Shown: positions 57,119 through 64,000 of the stretch, in pieces | Layout: every line of letters starts with the position of its first letter | Numbering within the stretch: position 1 is the stretch's first letter | Assembly (NCBI GenBank): GCA_963422285.2 | Contig: CAXXJO010000002.1 | Coordinates: 868,001 to 932,000, forward strand | DNA: 64,000 nt | Origin: VXYL01 sp963422285 | GTDB lineage: Bacteria > Pseudomonadota > Gammaproteobacteria > Pseudomonadales > Azotimanducaceae | Reading direction: 5' to 3' | The notes under the pieces: model-generated | What the model was told of the DNA's origin: nothing | The model's input: the letters and a program-made list of their open reading frames with translations, nothing else | Databases searched by the model: none | Program-made: the position numbers and the translations under genes

Positions 57119-57847
57119 ATGGCGAACCACGTTCTGCTAAACAACATCGACCACAAGGATTTGAAGATCCTGACCGCCCACGGCGCGCAGTATGGCGATG
57201 CGGTCATGTACGCGCCGACTTTTCCTGCCGAGTTCAGAAGTCTGCAAGCGGAGTACCCGATTTTCTTTCGCAAGGACGACCGCTCCGGCCAATTCGATGC
57301 ATTGGCGATGTTCGGCTTCGAGGCTGGCGAGAACCTGTTCCTCTCCGGCAACGAGTGGCTGGCGTCCTATGTTCCGCTAACCATTCAACGCCAACCCTTT
57401 CTCATCGGCTTTCAAAGCGCGGCGGGAACGCACGGCGAGTCCAAGACGGTGGTGCATGTGGATATGGACAACCCCCGGGTCAACCGACTCGAAGGAGAGG
57501 CCGTGTTCTTGGCGCACGGCGGCATCAGCGAATATCTGGAAGGCGTGATCGCCACGCTGCATGCGATTCACGAAGGCTTGGCGACCAAGGTGGCGTTTAT
57601 GGAGGCGCTACTGGAGCACGACCTGCTAGAGTCCTTTACCCTCGATGTCCAACTCGACGATGGCTCGGAGCATCGCCTGCTTGGGTTCCACACGATCAAC
57701 GAAGAAGCGATCGGCGAGCTGTCCGGGGAGGCGCTGGCGCATTTGAATGGCAAGGGCTTCCTGCAGCCCGTATACATGGTTCTAGCATCGCTATCCAACA
57801 TTCGCAAGCTCATCGAGAGAAAGAATGCTCTTTCTTCCGCCAAGTAG
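57119..57847 (+). CDS. SapC family protein
   Basis: 242-residue SapC-like protein (PF07277): MANHVLLNNIDHKDLKILTA, FPAEFRSLQAEYPIFFRKDD, ALAMFGFEAGENLFLSGNEW and YVPLTIQRQPFLIGF are family landmarks. It lies 7 bp after halogenase copy 1 and recurs in such TonB-receptor operons, but its role is unknown. Soluble; despite its name it is not a membrane transporter subunit. Confidence 0.9.
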   Translation: MANHVLLNNIDHKDLKILTAHGAQYGDAVMYAPTFPAEFRSLQAEYPIFFRKDDRSGQFDALAMFGFEAGENLFLSGNEWLASYVPLTIQRQPFLIGFQSAAGTHGESKTVVHVDMDNPRVNRLEGEAVFLAHGGISEYLEGVIATLHAIHEGLATKVAFMEALLEHDLLESFTLDVQLDDGSEHRLLGFHTINEEAIGELSGEALAHLNGKGFLQPVYMVLASLSNIRKLIERKNALSSAK

Positions 57848-57868
57848 CAACATAGCCTTGCCGTCTGG

Positions 57869-58903
57869 ATGTCATTGCCGGCGGAGGTTGTCGTGCTGAG
57901 AGTGGACAATCAGGTCGAGGTGGTCTGCGGCCTGTCGCCGGATGCCATTCCCCGGAACCTGTTGTCCGCCACCAAACCCATGCTGCTCAGAGGCTTGGTT
58001 GACAGCTGGCCAATGGTGAAAGCAGCCGGGCAGTCGCTTCTTGCGGCCGATCGATACCTGCGTGGATTCTATCGAGACGCTACGGTCGGCGTGTTCATTG
58101 GCGACCCCGATGCCGAGGGACGAATCTTCTACAATGCCGATATGACAGGCTTCAACTTCGCCAAGGCGATAGTGAAGCTCGATGCCGTGCTCGACAGGGT
58201 TCGGCAGCACGCTCATGACGCCAAGCCGCCCACGATCTATGTGGGTTCAACCACCGTGGATGTCTGCCTGCCCGGCTTTCGCGACGCCAACGACGTCGCT
58301 CTCGGCATCGACGCCCTAGCCAGCATCTGGCTCGGCAATCGAGCCCGGATCGCCGCCCACTTCGACGTGCCCCACAATTTGGCCTGTTGCGTCGCGGGAC
58401 GGCGGGAGTTCATTCTATTTCCCCCGGAAGAACTGCCGAATCTCTATGTTGGACCTTTGGACTTCACACCGGCCGGGCAGGCCATCAGCTTGGTCGATAT
58501 GGCGCGGCCCGACTACGCCAAGCACCCTAGGTTTCGCCATGCGCTCGCCAAGGCGCAGGTGGCGCAGCTATCGCCCGGGGACGCCATTTTCATTCCTAGC
58601 ATGTGGTGGCACCATGTCCGCAGTCTCGACAGCCTGAACGTCCTGCTCAACTACTGGTGGCGAGACGCGCCGGCCTATGCAGGGACGCCAGCGAACGTAC
58701 TGAACCATGCATTGCTCGGCTTGCGTCCACTGCCCAAGCCTCAGCGGGAGGCATGGCAGCGGATATTCGAGCACTACATCTTCGATGCCGACGAGGAAAC
58801 CGCCGCCCATGTGCCGGAGCCAGCGCGAGGCATCCTTGGCACCATCAACGACGCGATGGCGAGACAACTGCGCGCGGATCTGCTGAACAAGCTCAATCGA
58901 TAG
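57869..58903 (+). CDS. Cupin-like (JmjC-type) 2-oxoglutarate oxygenase
   Basis: 344-residue protein of the cupin_8 type. Iron-binding His164 and Asp166 in AAHFDVPHNL and the distal His in IPSMWWHHVRSL near residue 249 are visible; GRREFILFPPEELPNLY is the core strand. Such enzymes hydroxylate protein or small-molecule substrates with Fe(II) and 2-oxoglutarate. Part of the TonB-receptor/halogenase operon, between SapC and halogenase copy 2. Confidence 0.87.
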   Translation: MSLPAEVVVLRVDNQVEVVCGLSPDAIPRNLLSATKPMLLRGLVDSWPMVKAAGQSLLAADRYLRGFYRDATVGVFIGDPDAEGRIFYNADMTGFNFAKAIVKLDAVLDRVRQHAHDAKPPTIYVGSTTVDVCLPGFRDANDVALGIDALASIWLGNRARIAAHFDVPHNLACCVAGRREFILFPPEELPNLYVGPLDFTPAGQAISLVDMARPDYAKHPRFRHALAKAQVAQLSPGDAIFIPSMWWHHVRSLDSLNVLLNYWWRDAPAYAGTPANVLNHALLGLRPLPKPQREAWQRIFEHYIFDADEETAAHVPEPARGILGTINDAMARQLRADLLNKLNR

Positions 58904-58926
58904 CCAGGACGGACACGGCAGGGAAA

Positions 58927-60414
58927 ATGGATACGCGAAAAATCAAACGGGTAGTGATCGCAGGCGGCGGCACCGCCGGCTGGATGGCGGCGGCGCTCAT
59001 TGCCAAAGCGCTAAGAAAGGTCTTGGATATCCGCCTTGTGGAGTCGGACGAAATCGGCACGATCGGCGTCGGCGAGGCCACCATCCCGACCCTGCTCACC
59101 TATCACCGATTGCTCGACATCAACGAACAGGAGTTCTTGTCCACCGTGCAGGGCACGTTCAAACTCGGCATCGCTTTCGAGAACTGGCGCAATCTCGGCG
59201 AAAACTACGTTCACTCCTTCGGTGAAACCGGCCGCGACCATTGGTGCGCTGGCTTCCAGCATTTTTGGATGAAAGGGATCGAGAAGGGTTTTGCCAGCGA
59301 ATTCGGCGACTACTGCTTGGAACTCAAGGCGGCGCTTGCCAACAAGTTCGCTCACCTGCCGAAGAACAACATGAACTACGCCTTCCACATCGATGCCACC
59401 CGCTACGCGCAGTACTTGCGCAAATACAGCGAGGCGTTTGGCGTCGAGCGGGTGGAAGGAAAAATCGTCGAGGTCAACGCCAATCCGGAGTCCGGTTTCA
59501 TCGAATCCCTTGCCCTGGACAAGGGCGGCATCGTCGAAGGCGACCTCTTTGTCGACTGCACCGGGTTTCGAGGACTGCTGATCGGGCAGACCCTGGGCAC
59601 GAAGTATGAAGACTGGTCCCACTGGCTGCCCTGCGACAGCGCCATAGCCGTGCAAACGGAATCCGTTGGCGAGGCGGTTCCCTACACCCGGTCCATCGCG
59701 CGGCAGGCGGGCTGGCAGTGGCAAATACCCTTGCAGCACCGGGTGGGCAACGGCATGGTGTTTTGCAGCCGCTATCAGTCGGACGACGAAGCCCGGCAGA
59801 CGTTGCTGGCCAATGTGGAAGGCAAGCTGTTGACGGAGCCCCGAGCGATCAAGTTTCGCCCAGGCCGACGCGAAAGCCACTGGCAAAAGAACTGCGTGGC
59901 GATTGGGCTGGCGAGCGGTTTCATCGAACCTTTGGAGTCCACCAGCATCCATATGATCCAGCGCAGCGCGATCCGGCTGGTGCAGATGTTTCCCTTGGCC
60001 GGCATCAATCAAACCGACATCAACGAGTTCAACCGCCAAACCAACGCCGAGATCGAGCACATCAGGGATTTCATCGTCCTGCACTATCACGTCACCAACC
60101 GCCAGGACGCGCCGTTCTGGCGGGAATGCCGCGGCATGGAAGTTCCGCAAAGCCTCGCCCATCGAATCGACTTGTTCCAACAGTCGGGCCGCGTTTTTCG
60201 CGCCCCCCTGGAGCTATTCGCCGAGAACTCGTGGATTCAGGTGATGCTGGGCCAAGGTCTGGTACCGGAACAATACCATCCGGTGGCGAATGTGATGGAC
60301 GATGCCGAGCTGACCAGGTTCTTGGAATCCATCAAGACGCCCATCGACAGCACGGTCGAGCGACTGCCGCGCCATCAGGACTATCTGCGACAATACTGCC
60401 CGGCGTCGCTATAG
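58927..60414 (+). CDS. Tryptophan-halogenase family flavoprotein (copy 2)
   Basis: 495-residue halogenase-like flavoprotein with canonical features: GGGTAGWM, GVGEATIPT, Lys79 in GTFKLGIAFENW (same number as PrnA), WQWQIPL for the WxWxIP motif and FIEPLESTSIH with the catalytic-glutamate region. Closer to proven tryptophan halogenases than copy 1, yet the surrounding genes are for glycan uptake, so the substrate may not be tryptophan. Starts 23 bp after the cupin gene. The 3' end overlaps slightly the end of the broken sugar porter's frame on the other strand. Confidence 0.9.
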   Translation: MDTRKIKRVVIAGGGTAGWMAAALIAKALRKVLDIRLVESDEIGTIGVGEATIPTLLTYHRLLDINEQEFLSTVQGTFKLGIAFENWRNLGENYVHSFGETGRDHWCAGFQHFWMKGIEKGFASEFGDYCLELKAALANKFAHLPKNNMNYAFHIDATRYAQYLRKYSEAFGVERVEGKIVEVNANPESGFIESLALDKGGIVEGDLFVDCTGFRGLLIGQTLGTKYEDWSHWLPCDSAIAVQTESVGEAVPYTRSIARQAGWQWQIPLQHRVGNGMVFCSRYQSDDEARQTLLANVEGKLLTEPRAIKFRPGRRESHWQKNCVAIGLASGFIEPLESTSIHMIQRSAIRLVQMFPLAGINQTDINEFNRQTNAEIEHIRDFIVLHYHVTNRQDAPFWRECRGMEVPQSLAHRIDLFQQSGRVFRAPLELFAENSWIQVMLGQGLVPEQYHPVANVMDDAELTRFLESIKTPIDSTVERLPRHQDYLRQYCPASL

Positions 60415-60419
60415 AACCG

Positions 60420-61673
60420 TGGCGATTTGCGCGGGACGGCCAGCCGTGTTCGTCCGCCGCTTGCGGGCTGGCGCTCAAAAGGAGCACCAGCGTGGCGTTG
60501 ATGTGGATGGCGGCTTGAATAAGCGCCGTTTCGTTAGTTCGCAGCGTATCGAGGCCAATAGCGCCCGAAAGCGCCGCCCTGAAGCTGAGATCGTCCGAAT
60601 ACACGATTCCCAAAACCGGGGCCAAAGCCTCGTTCGGAAGGTCGGCGGCGGTGAGCTGATAGGTGGCTTGGCTGAAACCGCAGCCCGCCAGGGTCATGCT
60701 GAGGAGAATGCCGACCAAGCCCGCCACCAACAGCGGCTCGCGGCCAAGCCAATCGATCAACGCCATGGCCACGACCGTGAAGACGACGTTGACGATGCCG
60801 ACCATCACCGCCTGGGCAAAGGCGGCATTGGTGCCGACCCCGATCTGCTCGAAGATCGTCGGCGCGTAGAAGCAGATGGCGTTCACGCCCGCCCCCTGCA
60901 GCACGATGCCGATAATGAGACCGATGCCCAGCACAAATCGAAGCTGAGGCGAACCGAACTCCCGCAAGCGTTGCCCCCAGGGCGGCGTCGCGGTAGGGAT
61001 GGTGTCTTGTATTTCGCGCAGCATGGCGTTGATTCGCGTCTCCGGCACGAAACGGACGAGTACCGATCGGGCATCTTCCAAGCCGTGCTTGAGCTGCAGC
61101 CAGCGCGGGCTTTCGGGAATGCCAAGCAGCGCTGGAACGGCCTCGATGCCGAGCATCCAAGCCGAACGCTTGTGCCCAGCCGGTTTCGGTTCGACTGGCT
61201 TGCAGCAGGAGATAGTTGGAGAAGTCCGCCGCGGCAAAATCCACAACGATGTTGAATTGATTGATGGAAACCAGCCGCCTCGGCTTTCGGGAGGCGCCAC
61301 CTCGGCGATGTAGATGGGTGCCATCATCAATGAACCAAAGGCCAGCCCGTCAATGAATCGAGCCGCCACCAGGGCTTCATAGTGGGGCGCAATGGCGGAG
61401 GCGACAGCGGAAAGACTGTAGAGCGCCGACAGGATCAGCAGCATCTTCTTGCGCCCGATCCAGTCGCTGCCCGGTGCGACGGTGAGGGCGGCAATGATGC
61501 CGGCCAAGGTCGGCGCCCCCTGCCACCAGCCCTTGCTGCCAAGCGTCCAAGCCGAAGGCGGGAATGATGGATCCCGATACGCCGGAAATAACCGCCGCGT
61601 CGAAGCCGAACAAAAAGCCTCCGATGGAGACGATGACGGCGTAGCGCAACGCCTCTCGATGCCCTTGCTTCAC
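60420..61673 (-). pseudogene. Broken sugar porter (major facilitator superfamily)
   Basis: MFS sugar porter with at least three defects. The intact N-terminus (GTG 61673: VKQGHREALRYAVIVSIGGF, LFGFDAAVISGVSG) runs to about 61510; then the frame changes before AGIIAALTVAPGSDWIGRKK, which continues to PESRGG (about 61290). The next part (FAAADFSNYLLLQASRTETG) is in another frame, and the body resumes at WMLGIEAVPALLGIPESPRW. The C-terminal four or so membrane helices are missing after ATLVLL (about 60485). It would have been encoded with the GH26-like lipoprotein: its start overlaps that gene's stop (GTGA). Confidence 0.8.
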
Positions 61674-62833
61674 GGATGTTCCAGGCGGAGCCGCCAGGCG
61701 GCCAAGGCATCGGAGAATCTTTTCGCGATCGCTGGCTGCACCTGCATGCGGGTATCGCCCCAATATCCCGATGCATAGGGCGGCCCCCACATGGGCTGTT
61801 CGTCCCACAGACAGTTAATGTAGGCAAGGCCCTTGATCACGTCCGCGTTCTCGTTCAGGTAGTCGAACAAAGGCCCGTACCACGCCGCCCAGATGTCATC
61901 TTCGCCGACAGCCTGCAAGTTTTTCCCGGATGCTCCGTCCCACAGGGGTCCGATGTTGCGGCGAGCGAGATTTCCAAGGTCGAACCCCTGGGGCGCGGCT
62001 TCGGCCACCAGCACCGGCTTGCCAGTGGCACGCGCCAAGTTCAGCACCTCGGCGGCCAGTTGTCGGGGCGTTGGCGATCGATAAGCGGTATCCAGGGCCG
62101 CGGTCGCATCCGGATGCATGAACCAGGAGAAGCCCAGCCAGTCCACGTAGTCGTCGCCGGGATACCACCAACGGATGTCCTCGTGCCGCTCGTCGAGCAA
62201 CTCGTCCATCACCGATGCCGCCGCTTGCCAGACGAACGCCACGTTCTGCACGTCATGTTCGCGCAAGCGGTCCACGATGCGCCGCCAAGCGCGAACGAAG
62301 CGCCCGCCGTCCTCGTAGCCTTGGTTCCATCGCCCATCGAACTCGTAGCCGATGCGCAGGTAGACCGTACCGTCCACATAGGGAAACAGCTTCGCCAACT
62401 GATCGATGTTGGCGTCGTAGTCGCCGGCCACCAGCGCATCAAGGCCGCCGGGATGTTCGTTCTCCGCAATCGAGAGGCCGATGGCCAAGTGCCCCGCACC
62501 GAACTCCGTGGCGGTCTTGTAGGCGCTGACGGGGCCGGCGCCCCAACTGTGCTCCAAGGCGATGGGTCTGCCGTCGAGATCGAGCCCCAAGCCGCCGAAG
62601 CCATCGGCTTCCGAACGCAGGTTGTAGAAGGAAAGATAGCCTGTGTAGCCATCCGCCGACGGGCAGCAGCCGCTATCGACATAGCCGCGAATCGCGTCGA
62701 GGTCCTGGCCGACGAAGAATACCGGCGCAGAGGATTCGGCAGCGGTCGGGGATTCGCCGCAGCCGACAAGGAGGATTGCCATCAGCATTGCCGCAGACCG
62801 CATCTGCAAACATTTGATTTGCGGTTTCGACAT
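61670..62833 (-). CDS. GH26-like glycoside hydrolase lipoprotein
   Basis: 387-residue exported (beta/alpha)8 hydrolase-like protein. Lipobox LVGC after MAIL. Acid/base Glu probably in YLRIGYEFDGRWNQGYED, resembling the R-x-x-x-E-x-N-G of mannanases, and the nucleophile in KPVLVAEAAPQGFDLG. YPGDDYVDWLGFSWFMHP is also clan-typical. Polysaccharide substrate unknown. Lies convergent to the TonB-receptor operon and immediately upstream of the broken sugar porter, so it belongs to the same sugar-use locus. ATG 62833 gives a proper signal length. Confidence 0.75.
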   Translation of the reverse strand: MSKPQIKCLQMRSAAMLMAILLVGCGESPTAAESSAPVFFVGQDLDAIRGYVDSGCCPSADGYTGYLSFYNLRSEADGFGGLGLDLDGRPIALEHSWGAGPVSAYKTATEFGAGHLAIGLSIAENEHPGGLDALVAGDYDANIDQLAKLFPYVDGTVYLRIGYEFDGRWNQGYEDGGRFVRAWRRIVDRLREHDVQNVAFVWQAAASVMDELLDERHEDIRWWYPGDDYVDWLGFSWFMHPDATAALDTAYRSPTPRQLAAEVLNLARATGKPVLVAEAAPQGFDLGNLARRNIGPLWDGASGKNLQAVGEDDIWAAWYGPLFDYLNENADVIKGLAYINCLWDEQPMWGPPYASGYWGDTRMQVQPAIAKRFSDALAAWRLRLEHP

Positions 62834-63517
62834 CGCGTTCCAGACCAAGGGCGATGCGAGAAATATATCGTTTCATCGTAGCGGCTCAAGCATGAATCCA
62901 GGCTCGTGCAGAGCGAACCCGAAGTCGCCGAGCGGGCCTGGATGTGGTCAGAGGCCGGGCCCTCCTATGAGCCCCGGGTGGCGATTGCAGGCGCTTTGCA
63001 AAGGCCGCGCCGAGTCGTTCCGGGGCCGTTCGGGACCAAGCTTCGGGTAGGTCCGGCCCCGATTGTCCAGTCGACGGGGGCCTGCGGCGGCGGCCGGCTC
63101 GTCCGAGGGATCGAGCACCTCGCGCATAGTCTCGCCCCGGCGAGCGACGCAATGGTGGCGGGCTGGAGGTGGCGCTCGAACCGCCCAGGCATGATGCTGC
63201 CAGCTCATCGTGTACCATTGCATGGGATGCCGACACGGCATGATAGATGACCATGACCGCGATGAACGACGAACCGGCCAGTACATCGACTGTTGCGTCG
63301 CTCGCCGGACTGCTCGGCACCGTAGCCGACGGCGATTCACGCCTGATCGACCATGGCGCAGTGCCCTCCGTGTCCTGGTTCGGGCTGCCCGAAGGTTCGC
63401 CCGCCAACAGGCCCTGGCGAGAACGCTGGCCCGCTCGCGCCAGAGAGGCCACGGGTTCCTACGCAAAGGAATCGCTACCCCCTTCGGGTTTCGCTGTAGT
63501 TGGTTGAAGTGCAGGCC
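62834..63517. other. Region without supported gene
   Basis: About 680 bases. A short plus-strand frame at 63247-63507 and a minus-strand one at 62886-63452 are open but not recognised. I call nothing here. Confidence 0.4.
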
Positions 63518-64000
63518 ATGTCCGTAGTTCGCAAGCTGCCAGTCGTACAACGAACCCGCTTGCGTCGGGTACATCCTTCGGTGCGCGGGAGCGTTGTAGA
63601 GGTCTTCTGCGGTGTCGGAGGGCTCAGCCACGGCTTCCGTCTCGAAGGATTCGACGTGCGGGCGGGCATCGACGTGGACGCCAGCTGCCGCTACGCCTAT
63701 GAACAGAACAACAAGGCACGGTTCCTGGAGCGGGATGTCGAGCATGTTGCGGGTGCCGAGGTGATCCCGCTGTTCGCTGGGAGAGCGCCACGAGTGCTCG
63801 TCGGCTGCGCTCCATGCCAGCCGTTCTCCCCCTACAGCCGAGGACGCGCCGATCCGCAGTGGCGGCTGCTTCGGGAGTTCGGTCGCTTGGTCGGCGAGGT
63901 CGAGCCGGAGATCGTGTCGATGGAGAATGTCGCCCGCCTGACGACGTTCCGCCAAGGGCAGCTATTCAACGATTTCGTAGGCATGCTGGAGAAGCTGGGC
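63518..64000 (+). CDS. DNA (cytosine-5-)-methyltransferase, 5' part
   Basis: First 161 codons of a C5-cytosine DNA methyltransferase; the gene continues past the window. Motif I VEVFCGVGGLSHGFRLEGF, motif IV with catalytic Cys in GCAPCQPFSPYSR, and motif VI MENVARLTTF are all present in order. It transfers a methyl group from SAM to cytosine. ATG 63518 is the nearest start; the first 35 residues are basic and not conserved. A restriction partner, if any, would be to the right. Confidence 0.9.
   Translation, partial: MSVVRKLPVVQRTRLRRVHPSVRGSVVEVFCGVGGLSHGFRLEGFDVRAGIDVDASCRYAYEQNNKARFLERDVEHVAGAEVIPLFAGRAPRVLVGCAPCQPFSPYSRGRADPQWRLLREFGRLVGEVEPEIVSMENVARLTTFRQGQLFNDFVGMLEKLG

Noticed and set aside
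63247..63507. Small gene before the cytosine methyltransferase
   Set aside because: Open frame of 86 codons but no domain, no ribosome site and random-looking composition.

Overview
The window is GC-rich DNA, most likely from a gammaproteobacterium and possibly an uncultivated marine or host-associated lineage. The taxonomic pointers are a TorF-type porin-glnK-amt nitrogen operon under an apparent sigma-54/NtrC promoter, ComM, a TonB receptor of the Xanthomonas/Caulobacter type linked to tryptophan-halogenase-like proteins and SapC, DUF6152, and several CaiB/BaiF CoA-transferases and phytanoyl-CoA-dioxygenase-like enzymes. This is inference from gene content; no rRNA or tRNA gene was seen. 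Coding is dense but the frame is repeatedly broken: DUF3565/DUF1971, two nucleotidyltransferase-type loci, a C25 peptidase, a fibronectin-like paralogue and a sugar porter. That means either genome erosion or indel errors in the assembly.

Layout. 1-4.6 kb: diphosphomevalonate decarboxylase (cut by the window edge), a broken DUF3565/DUF1971 gene, an amidase, a NIPSNAP protein and a CoA-transferase. 4.8-6.5 kb: a two-gene unit whose second gene is a UGSC-family selenoprotein with an in-frame UGA and a plausible SECIS hairpin. 6.5-7.7 kb: a broken nucleotidyltransferase cassette. 7.8-11.8 kb: TM2 protein and both subunits of a methylcrotonyl-CoA-type carboxylase. 13-17 kb: an Lrp regulator divergent from a fused indolepyruvate ferredoxin oxidoreductase. 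17.3-24.1 kb: cytochrome c, comM, the nitrogen operon, a PhyH dioxygenase and an epoxide-hydrolase-like enzyme.

24.1-30.5 kb is an accessory stretch: an orphan 271-aa protein, an FAD-linked oxidase, a HicB gene facing a HicA gene, a 182-aa protein coupled to HicA, an ATPase remnant and a RhuM-Fic protein. 32.9-39.1 kb holds a gingipain-like C25 peptidase and a secreted fibronectin-like protein, followed by a decayed second copy of the same locus with a VapBC-type toxin-antitoxin pair lying inside it. 39-50.7 kb: nucleotidyltransferase pair, second CoA-transferase, O-methyltransferase, a CRTAC1/TPR pair flanked by nested small inverted-repeat elements, a 2-hydroxyacid dehydrogenase, a DUF4143 ATPase and a metallo-beta-lactamase-fold lipoprotein.

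51.3-62.8 kb ends the window with what looks like a glycan-uptake locus: DUF6152 protein, a TonB receptor behind a promoter that overlaps a LacI-type palindrome, two flavin halogenase-like proteins, SapC, a cupin-like (JmjC-type) protein, then on the other strand a GH26-like lipoprotein and a broken sugar porter. A DNA cytosine methyltransferase begins at the right edge and runs out of the window.
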